Part shown: positions 33,592-42,135 of the stretch, piece after piece
Position numbering within the stretch: the stretch's first letter is position 1
Layout of the letters: each line of letters starts with the position of its first letter
Source of the DNA: Betaproteobacteria bacterium RIFCSPLOWO2_02_FULL_63_19
GTDB taxonomy: Bacteria; Pseudomonadota; Gammaproteobacteria; Burkholderiales; SG8-39
Direction: 5' to 3'
Length of the DNA: 43,011 nt
Assembly: GCA_001770415.1 (NCBI GenBank)
Contig: MEQX01000089.1
Coordinates: 1 to 43,011 of the forward strand
The notes under the pieces: model-generated
Told to the model about the DNA's origin: nothing
The model's input: only the letters and a program-made list of their open reading frames with translations
The model's database searches: none
Position numbers and translations under genes: made by a program

Positions 33592-33749
33592 CGTCGCAGC
33601 GACGGAGAGCATACCGGTTTCGCAACGGGTCCCGCGCCGCCTCGCTTGAAAATGGCCCGCCCATCGGTGCTTCCGGTAATCCGCCGAGTTGTTCCGTTTC
33701 CCTCGGCCGGCCGAGTGATCCCCCTCCCTGGTCACCCGTGCCGGTTTTT

Positions 33750-33780
33750 CCCGCCGCCAAGGGGCGGCGGGTTCTTTATT
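33750..33780 (+). terminator. Rho-independent terminator
   Basis: CCCGCCGCC (33750-33758) pairs with GGCGGCGGG (33763-33771) around AAGG, followed by TTCTTTATT. It faces rightward and lies about 200 bp after the last gene of the GlrR target operon. The region 33555-33749 may therefore be a long 3' untranslated region or hold a small RNA. Confidence 0.8.
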
Positions 33781-33827
33781 GTGCGAACGACGTCGATGAT
33801 TGCCCGATGTGGGCCCGGGCCACCCGG

Positions 33828-34808
33828 CTAGACTGCGCGCCCCGGCGGCGGGCTGGACGGGTTGTCCACCAGGTTTGCCTCGGCGTTGGCCAGAAAGATT
33901 TCCGGCACTGGTGGTCCCCACAGATACAGCGAATCCTCCGGCGGCCAGTCGCCGGTGTCCCAGATCTCGCCCTTGGGGATGTGATCGATGTCGGCCGAAT
34001 ACTCGGCGAACGATCCCCACGGATCCTGTACATAGTGAAAATAGTTCGAACCCAGCACATGGCGGCCTGTGCCCCAGCCGGCTTTGAATCCCGCTTGTTC
34101 CATCTGGTCCGCGCCCTGGCCGACCTCGTCGATGCCCGGCACGTCCCAGGAGCTGTGGTGCCACCCCTTGGCTTCGCTTTTGGCCAGCGCGATCATGTGA
34201 TGGTCGCTGCCGTGGCGCGCGTGGGTGAAGGCGATCAGGTCCTGTGCGCGGTCCGACATGCGCATGCCGAGTGCGGCTTCGTAGAATTTCACCTGGCGCA
34301 GCACGTCCGGCGTGAACATCAGAACGTGGGAAAGGCGGCGCGGGTGTATCTTGCCGTAGGAGGAGCGCCCGAGCACCGCACGCTCATTGGCAGCGGCGTT
34401 TCTGAAACTCGCCGGCTTCTTGCTGTCCGGCATCGTCTTTTCGCCCACGCGCACCTGGACCAGATTGTCGTCGGCGTCCCTCAGCCAGAAGCCTTCGCCG
34501 GTGCCTAGCGGATGCGGCGTCGCGAAGCGCCCACCCGCGGTTTTCACTTGTTCGCGCAGCGGCTCGAGATCCTGCTCGTAGCAATTGAGCGCGAGGTACG
34601 CCAGGCGTTTGTGCGCGCCTTTGAACAGGCGTCCCCAGCGATGCGGCGTATCGCAGGCATAGAGTTCCAGGCCTTCGGGTTTTTCCTCCACCCGCAGGCC
34701 GAAACTGTCAAAAAAGAACTTGCCCTGCGCGAGATCCGGAATCTCGAGCGCGAAATGGTCAATTGAATGCACGCCGTAGCGGCCCTGACTGGACTGGTAC
34801 GTTGACAC
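33828..34808 (-). CDS. Type I extradiol (VOC-fold) ring-cleavage dioxygenase
   Basis: The 326-residue protein consists of two VOC modules. The C-terminal one carries the iron ligands of catechol 2,3-dioxygenase-type enzymes: His161 (RLSHVLMF), a His in GWHHSSWDV (217-218) and Glu269 (GSFAEYSAD). It should open a catecholic ring next to the hydroxyls. The ATG at 34808 follows an AGGAGG-like site. It is on the same strand as, but 350 bp downstream of, the carboxyltransferase and CoA-transferase genes. The product would suit downstream aldolase or CoA steps, which is inference. Confidence 0.87.
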   Translation of the reverse strand: MSTYQSSQGRYGVHSIDHFALEIPDLAQGKFFFDSFGLRVEEKPEGLELYACDTPHRWGRLFKGAHKRLAYLALNCYEQDLEPLREQVKTAGGRFATPHPLGTGEGFWLRDADDNLVQVRVGEKTMPDSKKPASFRNAAANERAVLGRSSYGKIHPRRLSHVLMFTPDVLRQVKFYEAALGMRMSDRAQDLIAFTHARHGSDHHMIALAKSEAKGWHHSSWDVPGIDEVGQGADQMEQAGFKAGWGTGRHVLGSNYFHYVQDPWGSFAEYSADIDHIPKGEIWDTGDWPPEDSLYLWGPPVPEIFLANAEANLVDNPSSPPPGRAV

Positions 34809-34999
34809 GGAGGCCTCCTTGCGATTTTGTGAATCGAAGCCGGGTAGTCGCCACGATCTGGCCCGCCCGGCATTTCTTCTCCAGGGGCGCGCAGCCCCGC
34901 TTATGGGACGAATTTACACCAGTTCGCCGGCGCCCGGCGCCGCGCGCACCAACTCGCCGGCTTTGGCACAATGACAGCTTCCCCCCGGAGGAGAACGCG

Positions 35000-35151
35000 G
35001 TGAACAAGCCCAAGGAACTGCAAGCGCCGGCGGTTGCGGAGAAACGGTCTCCGAATCTGCGCAGGTGGGACCGGCGCTCGCGCGCGGTCTCGAACAGGTC
35101 CGCAAGGGCTGCCCGGCGGTGATCGGCGTGCGCATTCCGAGCCTGGTTTAG
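35000..35151 (+). pseudogene. Remnant of a TPP-dependent enzyme (internal deletion)
   Basis: After GGAGGAG, a GTG at 35000 begins MNKPKELQAPAVAE, then the frame is lost. In another frame the stretch from about 35041 to the TAG at 35149-35151 reads SAQVGPALARGLEQVRKGCP then AVIGVRIPSLV. This resembles the C-terminal end of acetolactate synthase/benzoylformate decarboxylase-type proteins. About 500 residues are missing between. I infer a large internal deletion leaving the start and tail. The remaining 34809-34999 contains only the leader regions of flanking genes. Confidence 0.5.
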
Positions 35152-35159
35152 ACCCCGAC

Positions 35160-36623
35160 TCAGTCGGGCGATCGCTGACCCAGGGTCAGGTTGAAGCCGG
35201 GTTTGCTGATGCGGATGGTATTGCGCGATGCGCGCTTGGACAACTCCTCGACCAGCGAGACCAGCGGGTTGGTTTCGGTGATGTACTCGCGCGCCGGTCC
35301 CGCCGCGCGCATGCGATCGATGTCTTCCGTGCGCAGCAGGAAGCGAAGCAGCAGTTCTTCCTCGGACAGTGCGAAAGCATCCAGATCGCGCCGGATCTGC
35401 GCGAGCGACAGCTGAGCGTGATCGAACTTGGCGAGGTCGCGCGCGCGCGGCCGGTCGAGGACTTTCGCGCGCACCTCGGGGTCCATGAGATTTTGCACGT
35501 CGCCGCCGAAATGTCCGAGCGCGTAGCGGATGGTCTGATCGGTGACCTGCTCGTAACGTCCTCCGGCGATCACGTTCAGCGCGGCCTGGCTGCCGACGTA
35601 CTGCGACAGCGGCGTCACCATGATCGGGTAGCCGAACTCCGCACGAACGCGAACCGCCTCCTCGAGCGCGGCAGGAACGCGATCCTCGGCGCCGACCTCC
35701 TGCAGCTGGTTGCGCAGGTTGGAAATCATGCCGCCGGGCACCTGGTGCACGTATTGCGAATAGTCGTAAGGCGCGGGTTTCCCGATCGGAAAGCCTTCGC
35801 GCCGGGCGATGGTGGTGAAGTGGCGTTCGACCGGACGCAGGCTTTCCTCGTCGATGCCGGTCGCGTAGCCCAGCGCGCGCAGGTTGGCGGCGACGTTGAA
35901 CACGGACGGCAGCGACGAGTCGTCAGCCAGCGGCGGAATCGACGTGTTGACGATGCGGATGCCCTGTTGCACCGCCTCGAGCACGCACAGCGGACCAAGG
36001 CCGGTCGAGCAGTGCGTATGAATCTCGATCGGCGTGGCCTTCGCGTTGGCCATCATCAACGGCACCAGCGCCCGGGTGCGCTCCGGCGTCAGCAGACCGC
36101 CCGGGTCCTTCAGGCAGATGCGAAACGGCTTGAGCTTGACCGCCTCGCGCGTGCGATGGATGTAGTACTCGTCGGTGTGGCGCGGCGAGATCGAATAGGT
36201 GATGTTGATGATGGGTCGCACGCCTGCCGCTACCGCGGCACCGGCGCGCCGCTTCCACACCTTCGGATCGTTCCAGGAGTCCGAGACGCGGGTCTCGCGG
36301 ATGCCCGCGGCAGCCATCACCCGCCAGAACGCTTCCACCATCGCCAGCTGGTCGGTGCTGAACAGGTTGAGACCGCCGCCGTTGACCCGCAGCGGCGTGC
36401 GGCCTCCGCGCGCGGCGAGCAGGCGAATGCGCTCGATCGGGTTCTCGCGCAGGTCGCGCACGCACTTGCCAATGAACGAAGGCGAGAACACCTCGAGCGC
36501 GCGAAAACCCGCCCCGTCGATCCTCTGAATGACCGGCAGCATCATGCCGGTGGTCATGCGCTCGGCCCACATGCTCTGGTGGCCGTCGCGCAGGGTCACG
36601 TCGACAAATTCGATCCTCTCCAT
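35160..36623 (-). CDS. Pyruvate carboxylase subunit B-like carboxyltransferase
   Basis: The 487-residue protein has the HMGL-like barrel of carboxyltransferases: FVDVTLRDGHQS at the start, ICLKDPGGLLTP with the active-site Lys, and EIHTHCSTGLG with the metal-binding His pair. A C-terminal part follows. Relatives are the alpha subunit of oxaloacetate decarboxylase and pyruvate carboxylase B, which move CO2 between biotin and a keto acid. It has no C-terminal biotinyl motif, and no biotin carboxylase gene is in the window, so its partner lies elsewhere or it acts as a lyase. It follows the CoA transferase genes by 41 bp. Confidence 0.85.
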   Translation of the reverse strand: MERIEFVDVTLRDGHQSMWAERMTTGMMLPVIQRIDGAGFRALEVFSPSFIGKCVRDLRENPIERIRLLAARGGRTPLRVNGGGLNLFSTDQLAMVEAFWRVMAAAGIRETRVSDSWNDPKVWKRRAGAAVAAGVRPIINITYSISPRHTDEYYIHRTREAVKLKPFRICLKDPGGLLTPERTRALVPLMMANAKATPIEIHTHCSTGLGPLCVLEAVQQGIRIVNTSIPPLADDSSLPSVFNVAANLRALGYATGIDEESLRPVERHFTTIARREGFPIGKPAPYDYSQYVHQVPGGMISNLRNQLQEVGAEDRVPAALEEAVRVRAEFGYPIMVTPLSQYVGSQAALNVIAGGRYEQVTDQTIRYALGHFGGDVQNLMDPEVRAKVLDRPRARDLAKFDHAQLSLAQIRRDLDAFALSEEELLLRFLLRTEDIDRMRAAGPAREYITETNPLVSLVEELSKRASRNTIRISKPGFNLTLGQRSPD

Positions 36624-36664
36624 CGCATTCTGTTCGTACGGACCCCCTTACGCCGCCGTGCGGC

Positions 36665-37357
36665 TCACTGGCGCAATCGCGCGCCGTTCGACGCCGTTTC
36701 GGGCACGTCCATCTCGCGGCAGTCCAAAGCAATCTTGAGCGGCGCACCGGTCTTCGCCTGGATGTCGGCCGTGGAATTGCCGGGCATCACCTCGCGCAGC
36801 ACCAGCCCGTCATCCGCGACATCGACGATCGCCAGATCGGTGTAGATGCGCTTGACGCGGCGGCGGGCCGTGAGCGGGGCACTGCAGGTCTTCACGATCT
36901 TCGGTTTGCCCTTGTTGGTCACGTGACTCATCGCGACGAAGATATTCTGTGCACCGACGCCGAGGTCCATCGCGCCTCCGACGCCGGGAACCGCCTCGCC
37001 GTGTACGCGCCAGTTCGCGAAATCGCCGTTCTCCGCGACCTCGATCGCGCCCAGAATCGCGTGCGTGACGTGGCCGCCGCGCATCATTATGAACGACTGC
37101 TGCTGATCGAAGATCGCGGCCCCGGACACCAGCGTGCAGAAGCCCTTGCCTGCGCTGACCAGGTCGAGGTCGAGGTTCTCGCGCTTGGGTTTCGGCCCGA
37201 CGCCGAGGATGCCGTTCTCGCTGTGCAGAAAGATCTCCTGGTCCGGGTCGAGGTAATTGGCCACCAGCACCGGGATGCCGACGCCGAGGTTGACGTATTG
37301 GCCTTCGCGCAGGTCGCGCGCGATGCGCCAGGCAATGCCGTCTCGAGTGAGCATCAT
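36665..37357 (-). CDS. CoA transferase subunit B
   Basis: The 230-residue protein has the family-I CoA transferase beta fold: GQYVNLGVGIPVLVANYL, the catalytic Glu in HSENGILGVGP, and GGAMDLGVGAQNIFVAM. It acts as a heterodimer with the A subunit encoded upstream, moving CoA between acids such as succinyl-CoA and a 3-keto or aromatic acid. Its ATG overlaps the A-subunit TGA by 4 bp, a classic coupled pair. The acceptor acid is not determined. Confidence 0.9.
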   Translation of the reverse strand: MMLTRDGIAWRIARDLREGQYVNLGVGIPVLVANYLDPDQEIFLHSENGILGVGPKPKRENLDLDLVSAGKGFCTLVSGAAIFDQQQSFIMMRGGHVTHAILGAIEVAENGDFANWRVHGEAVPGVGGAMDLGVGAQNIFVAMSHVTNKGKPKIVKTCSAPLTARRRVKRIYTDLAIVDVADDGLVLREVMPGNSTADIQAKTGAPLKIALDCREMDVPETASNGARLRQ

Positions 37358-38052
37358 GCTTGGGCTCCTTCCTTGGGCAGTTCAACCAGCCTTGGATGGC
37401 GTTCGGCCTGCACCACGTGATCGATGAAGATCCCGGGCGTGTGCACCTGCTCGGGCGGAATCTCGCCCGCCGGGACGATGCGCTCCACCTCGGCCGCCAC
37501 GACGCTGCCGGCGGTGGCCATCACCATGTTGAAATTACGCATCGTGCCGCGGTACATCAGGTTGCCCAGCCGGTCTCCCAGGTGGGCCTTCACGAACGCG
37601 AAGTCCGCCTTCAGCGGCAGTTCCAGCAGGTACTCGCGACCGTCGATGACGCGGACTTCCTTGCCCTCGGCAAGTTCGGTTCCGACGCCGGTCGGCGTGT
37701 AGATGCCTCCGAGGCCGCTGCCGCCGGCGCGGATCCGCTCGACCAGCGTTCCCTGCGGCACCAGTTCGAGTTGCACCTCGCCGTTCAGGTAACGCGCGCG
37801 GAACTGGTGCGAAGTGGGCGAGGGAAACGACGCGATGAGCTTCTTCACGCGGCCCGCTTCGAACAGCGGGCTCAGCGCCGCGTCGCTGGCGCCGTTGCTG
37901 ATGATGGTCAGGTCGCGCGCGCCCTGGTCGCGCAGCGCGTCGACGAGGCGTCCGGGCACCCCTACGCTGCCGAAGCCGCCGAACATGACCGTCGCGCCGT
38001 CATGCACGTGTGCGACCGCCTGCGCGCAACTGCTAAGAGTCTTGTCGATCAA
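37354..38052 (-). CDS. CoA transferase subunit A
   Basis: The 232-residue protein is the alpha subunit: GATVMFGGFGSVGVPGRLVDAL near the start, then GSGLGGIYTPTGVGTELAEGK and DFAFVKAHLGDRLGNLMYRG. It pairs with subunit B. The start is a TTG at 38052 with GAAGGAG upstream; the frame upstream of that has no family residues. It is the first gene of a leftward operon (A, B, carboxyltransferase) that diverges from the second UbiD gene. Confidence 0.88.
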   Translation of the reverse strand: MIDKTLSSCAQAVAHVHDGATVMFGGFGSVGVPGRLVDALRDQGARDLTIISNGASDAALSPLFEAGRVKKLIASFPSPTSHQFRARYLNGEVQLELVPQGTLVERIRAGGSGLGGIYTPTGVGTELAEGKEVRVIDGREYLLELPLKADFAFVKAHLGDRLGNLMYRGTMRNFNMVMATAGSVVAAEVERIVPAGEIPPEQVHTPGIFIDHVVQAERHPRLVELPKEGAQA

Positions 38053-38202
38053 TCCGTTCTCCTTCTCGTGTCCGCCGGCCCCAGCCGGTGCGGGCAACAA
38101 TGTCCGCACCCACCGCCGGCGTGCTAGCGTATCGAACCCGCATTCTAGCGAATTGCGAAACTTGGCCCACTCCTTTTTTCATCGATCCGTGATAATGCAC
38201 GA

Positions 38203-39741
38203 ATGGGTGATCGCAGTGCCCCGCTGGATCTGGAACGGTTTCGTCTTCGGCGATTTGTCGATTCGCTCGGCTCCGACGAGCTCGAGCGGCGCGATGAGCC
38301 GATCGAACTCGCCGACATCGCTTCGGTACTCGAGGGCAACCCCAGGGCGGTTCTCTTTTCCAAAACCGGATCGCGGAACGCGCAGCTGTGCGGCAACGTG
38401 CTCGCGAGCCGCAGCCGCATGGCGCTCGCTTTCGGCACCACGCGCGAGGGCCTGCTCCCGGAACTGTTGCGAAGACTGGCCGAGCCGCCGCGTATTGTGG
38501 AGATATCGCGCGAGATGGCCCCGGTGCAGAGCGTGGTGCTCGAGGGCGACGCGGCCGATCTGACAGCACTGCCGGTGCACCTGCAGCACCGGCTCGACGG
38601 CGCACCTTATATCTCGGCGGCGATCGATTACGCGACCGATCCGACCGCCGGGTGGACCAACGTCGGCATCCGGCGGCTGATGTTGCGCGGGCGCCGCAAG
38701 GCGGGCATGGACTGCACCGTACCGTCCGATCTGCGAAACATCATGGAAACGCACGCGCGACGCGGCGAACCGGTCCCGGTCGCTTTTGTCGTCGGCGCGC
38801 ATCCGACCGATTACGTCGCTGCGACGATGCGCCTCCCGGTCGACGAACTGGGTCTGGTGGCCTCGCTGCGCGGCGCGCCGCTGCCGGTGGTGAAGTGCAT
38901 CACGAACGAACTGCGCGTGCCTGCCGACGCGGAATATGTGCTCGAGGGCTTTATCGACACGGTATCGCCGGTGGAACCCGAAGGTCCCTATGGCGAATTC
39001 CTCGGCTATTACGGCGAGGTGAAGAGAAATCCGTATTTTCGGTTGAGCGCGATCACGCGCCGCGAGGACGCACTGTTCCAGACGGCCACGATCAGCGGGC
39101 GTTCGCTGGCATGCACCGACACCGCGCAGCTGAACGCGCTGCGCGTGGAAACCGTGGCATGGTCGGCGCTTCAGACCGCGGTGCGCGACGTGCGGGCCGT
39201 CTACGCGACGCCGGCGAGCGGCGGGTCGTTTCACGTTCGCATTGCGATGAATCAGCGCGTTGCGGGCGAGGCACGCAACGCCATCGCCGCGGTGATGGGT
39301 TGCCTGGCCAACGTCAAGCACGTTTTCGTCGTTGATCCCGACATCGATATTTATTCCGACGAGCAGGTCGAGTGGGCGCTGGCCACGCGATTCCAGGCCG
39401 ACCGCGACCTGGTGATCCAGCCGGGGATGCGTTCGATGCCGCTCGATCCCTCGGCAGCCGGCACGGGCGCCTGGGCAAAAGCGGGCTTCGACATGACGCT
39501 CGCTTTTGCGCCCGCCGGGCAGTCGAGGCCCGTCGCACTGCGCGTGCCCGAGCCGCCGCGATACGAGGGCAAGCGGCACGCGTCGCTCGCGTCGGCGCTG
39601 GCGGAGGGACCGATGTTTTTCGAACATCTGATGGCGGCCACCGGCAGCCGCGACGGCCGCGATATCGTGCGTGCATTGGAAACCATGGACGAGGAAGGAC
39701 GTATCGCGCGCGACGCCGAAGGAAGGTATTTCCTGAAATGA
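38203..39741 (+). CDS. UbiD-family decarboxylase, second copy
   Basis: The 512-residue protein is collinear with the UbiD at 6693-8225 over its whole length. Shared landmarks are VHLQHRLDGAPYISAAIDY, NVGIRRLMLRGRR, VVGAHPTDYVA and EGPYGEFLGYYGE. It should bind prenylated FMN and decarboxylate (or carboxylate) an aromatic or unsaturated acid. The ATG at 38203 has only a short leader after a GATAAT hexamer. Its stop overlaps the ATG of the next gene (ATGA), so the pair with the molybdenum hydroxylase is translationally coupled. Confidence 0.9.
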   Translation: MGDRSAPLDLERFRLRRFVDSLGSDELERRDEPIELADIASVLEGNPRAVLFSKTGSRNAQLCGNVLASRSRMALAFGTTREGLLPELLRRLAEPPRIVEISREMAPVQSVVLEGDAADLTALPVHLQHRLDGAPYISAAIDYATDPTAGWTNVGIRRLMLRGRRKAGMDCTVPSDLRNIMETHARRGEPVPVAFVVGAHPTDYVAATMRLPVDELGLVASLRGAPLPVVKCITNELRVPADAEYVLEGFIDTVSPVEPEGPYGEFLGYYGEVKRNPYFRLSAITRREDALFQTATISGRSLACTDTAQLNALRVETVAWSALQTAVRDVRAVYATPASGGSFHVRIAMNQRVAGEARNAIAAVMGCLANVKHVFVVDPDIDIYSDEQVEWALATRFQADRDLVIQPGMRSMPLDPSAAGTGAWAKAGFDMTLAFAPAGQSRPVALRVPEPPRYEGKRHASLASALAEGPMFFEHLMAATGSRDGRDIVRALETMDEEGRIARDAEGRYFLK

Positions 39742-42080
39742 ACCGCTACATCGGTCGGGCGATTCCGCGGGTCGAGGACTGGCGTTTTCTCGTCGGTCGC
39801 GGGCGCTATACCGATGATATTTCGCTCGCTGATCAGGCGTACTGCGTGTTCGTGCGCTCGCCGCACGCGCATGCGCGCATCGTCGGCATGGACACGTCGC
39901 AGGCGGCGGCGGCCCCCGGCGTGCTCGCCGTGCTCACCGGGGCCGACTATGTTGCGGACGGACTGTCGGGTATCGCGCACATGCCCAACCCCGCCGACGC
40001 GCTTGACGTGTCTCAGCGCGCGTTCACGGCCCCTCCCGCAGAGAGGATCGTTGATCTACCGCACTGGCCGCTGGCGACCGACCGTGCCCGACACGTCGGG
40101 GAACCGGTGGCCGCCGTGATCGCCTCGACGCGCGCGGCGGCGCGCGACGCGGCCGAACTCGTGGCGGTCGATTACGAGCCGATCGCAGCCGTGGTGTCGC
40201 CGCCCGAAGCGCTGATGAAAGGAGCGCCGCAGTTGTCGGAATACGCGCCCGGCAACCTGTGCTTCGCGCAGACGTTCGGCGATGCCGAGGAGGTGCGCCG
40301 CATCGTTGCGCAAGCGCCGCATGTGATCCGGCATGAGTTCGTGCAGAATCGCATCGCCAACTGCCAGCTCGAGCCGCGCGCGGCACTGGGCAGCTTCGAC
40401 GCGGCGAGCGGGATGCATACGCTAATTTCGGGCAGCCAGGGCGCGTTTCTGCACAAGCTGTCGCTCGCCCGCATTTTCGCTGTCGATCCCGATCGCGTGC
40501 GGGTGATCTGTCCCGATGTCGGTGGCGGCTTCGGACCGCGAACCAACCTGTATCCCGAGCAGGTCGTGGTGGTCTGGGCGGCGCGACGGCTCGGCAGGCC
40601 GGTGAAGTGGACAAGTGATCGCAGCGAATCGTTCGTTTCCGACTACCAGGGGCGCGACGGCGTGATGCGTACCGCGCTGGGGCTCGATCGCGATGGGCGC
40701 ATTCTCGCCTACGACGTGGAATGGCTGGGCAACGTGGGCGCACACACGGTGACCTTCGTCGCGATGTCGAATGGACGCCGGATGCTGCCGACCGTCTACC
40801 ATGTGCCGCTGGCGCATTGCCGCGTGCAGGCGGTGCTCACCAACACCGTGCCCACGGCACCGTTCCGCGGCGCCGGCAGGCCCGAGGCGACGCATATGAT
40901 CGAGCGCCTGCTCGACATCGCAGCGGCGCGTCTTGGAATCGATCGGCTGGAGATACGCAGGCGCAATCTGGTGCGCAAGGACATGCTGCCCTACCGAACG
41001 GCAACCGGCCTCCTGTACGACTGCGGCGATTTCGTCGGCTACATGGAGCGTGTGCTCGTGGCGGCGGACTGGGCTGGCTTTCCGGCTCGGCGGGCCGAGG
41101 CGCAAGCGCGGGGACGGCTGGCAGGCATCGCGGTGGCGAATCACCTCGAATGCCCGGTTGGCGCGCCGGTCGAACGCGTCAACGTCCGGGTGCTCGGTGA
41201 CGGCGCGATCGACGTCATCTGCGGTACGCAATCGACGGGGCAGGGCCATGAAACGAGCTTTGCGCAGATCGTAGCCGAGCAACTCGGTGTGCCGCTGGAA
41301 TCGGTGCGCATCCGTTACGGCGATACCGATTTCGTCACGCTGGGCGGCGGCACCCACTCGGACCGCTCGACGCGCCTTGCCGGAACGCTGATCGTGCAGA
41401 GTTGCGGCGATATCATCGAGCAGGGGCGGGCCGCGGCAAGCGCGACACTGGAGGCGGCGGCCGAAGACATCGTCTACCGCGAAGGCGCGTACCGGGTCGG
41501 CGGAACCGATCGCGCGATCGGCCTCTTCGAGCTGGCACGCGCGCTGGAGTCCCGCGAACCCGGCGCAGAGGGGGAACAATCGCTCGCCGCGACCCGCGAT
41601 TTCAAGGGACGCATTCCCGCGTATCCCGCTGGCTCAGCCGTTTGCGAGCTTGAAGTCGATCCGCAGACCGGCGCGGTAGAGATCATGCGCTATACCACCG
41701 TCGACGACGTCGGGCAGCCGATCAATCCGATGATCGTCGAAGGCCAGACGCACGGGGGGATCGTTCAGGGCATCGGGCAGGCGCTGTTCGAGGGGATGGT
41801 GCTCGATGGTGAAAGCGGACAGGTACACTCGGGCTCGTTCATGGATTACGGCATCGGACACGCCGATGACGTGCCTTTTTTCCATGTAGAACACTCGGAG
41901 CACCCCACGGCGGGCAACCCGTTGCGGGTCAAGGGTGGCGGCGAGGGTGGTGTTGTTCCTGCAGCCGCGGTGGTGCTCAACGCGCTATGCGACGCGCTGT
42001 CACAGGCGAAAGTCGAAGACCTGCCTATGCCGGCGACGCCGCAAACGATATGGAACGATCTGCGCGGCCAGCGGCGTTAG
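39738..42080 (+). CDS. Xanthine dehydrogenase-family molybdopterin-binding subunit, second copy
   Basis: The 780-residue protein is a paralogue of 8245-10638. It begins MNRYIGRAIPRVEDWRFLVG and contains DVGGGFGPRTNLYPE, APFRGAGRPEA, STGQGHETSFAQ and GGGEGG with the predicted catalytic Glu. It should hydroxylate a ring or oxidise an aldehyde with a Mo cofactor. FeS and FAD subunit genes are again missing from the surroundings. The ATG overlaps the UbiD stop. The gene order (UbiD first) is the reverse of the other pair. Confidence 0.9.
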   Translation: MNRYIGRAIPRVEDWRFLVGRGRYTDDISLADQAYCVFVRSPHAHARIVGMDTSQAAAAPGVLAVLTGADYVADGLSGIAHMPNPADALDVSQRAFTAPPAERIVDLPHWPLATDRARHVGEPVAAVIASTRAAARDAAELVAVDYEPIAAVVSPPEALMKGAPQLSEYAPGNLCFAQTFGDAEEVRRIVAQAPHVIRHEFVQNRIANCQLEPRAALGSFDAASGMHTLISGSQGAFLHKLSLARIFAVDPDRVRVICPDVGGGFGPRTNLYPEQVVVVWAARRLGRPVKWTSDRSESFVSDYQGRDGVMRTALGLDRDGRILAYDVEWLGNVGAHTVTFVAMSNGRRMLPTVYHVPLAHCRVQAVLTNTVPTAPFRGAGRPEATHMIERLLDIAAARLGIDRLEIRRRNLVRKDMLPYRTATGLLYDCGDFVGYMERVLVAADWAGFPARRAEAQARGRLAGIAVANHLECPVGAPVERVNVRVLGDGAIDVICGTQSTGQGHETSFAQIVAEQLGVPLESVRIRYGDTDFVTLGGGTHSDRSTRLAGTLIVQSCGDIIEQGRAAASATLEAAAEDIVYREGAYRVGGTDRAIGLFELARALESREPGAEGEQSLAATRDFKGRIPAYPAGSAVCELEVDPQTGAVEIMRYTTVDDVGQPINPMIVEGQTHGGIVQGIGQALFEGMVLDGESGQVHSGSFMDYGIGHADDVPFFHVEHSEHPTAGNPLRVKGGGEGGVVPAAAVVLNALCDALSQAKVEDLPMPATPQTIWNDLRGQRR

Positions 42081-42135
42081 AACAAAGCCATACAATCTGA
42101 TTCTCGTTCGGTTGATCGCTATTGGGGAAGAGGTA

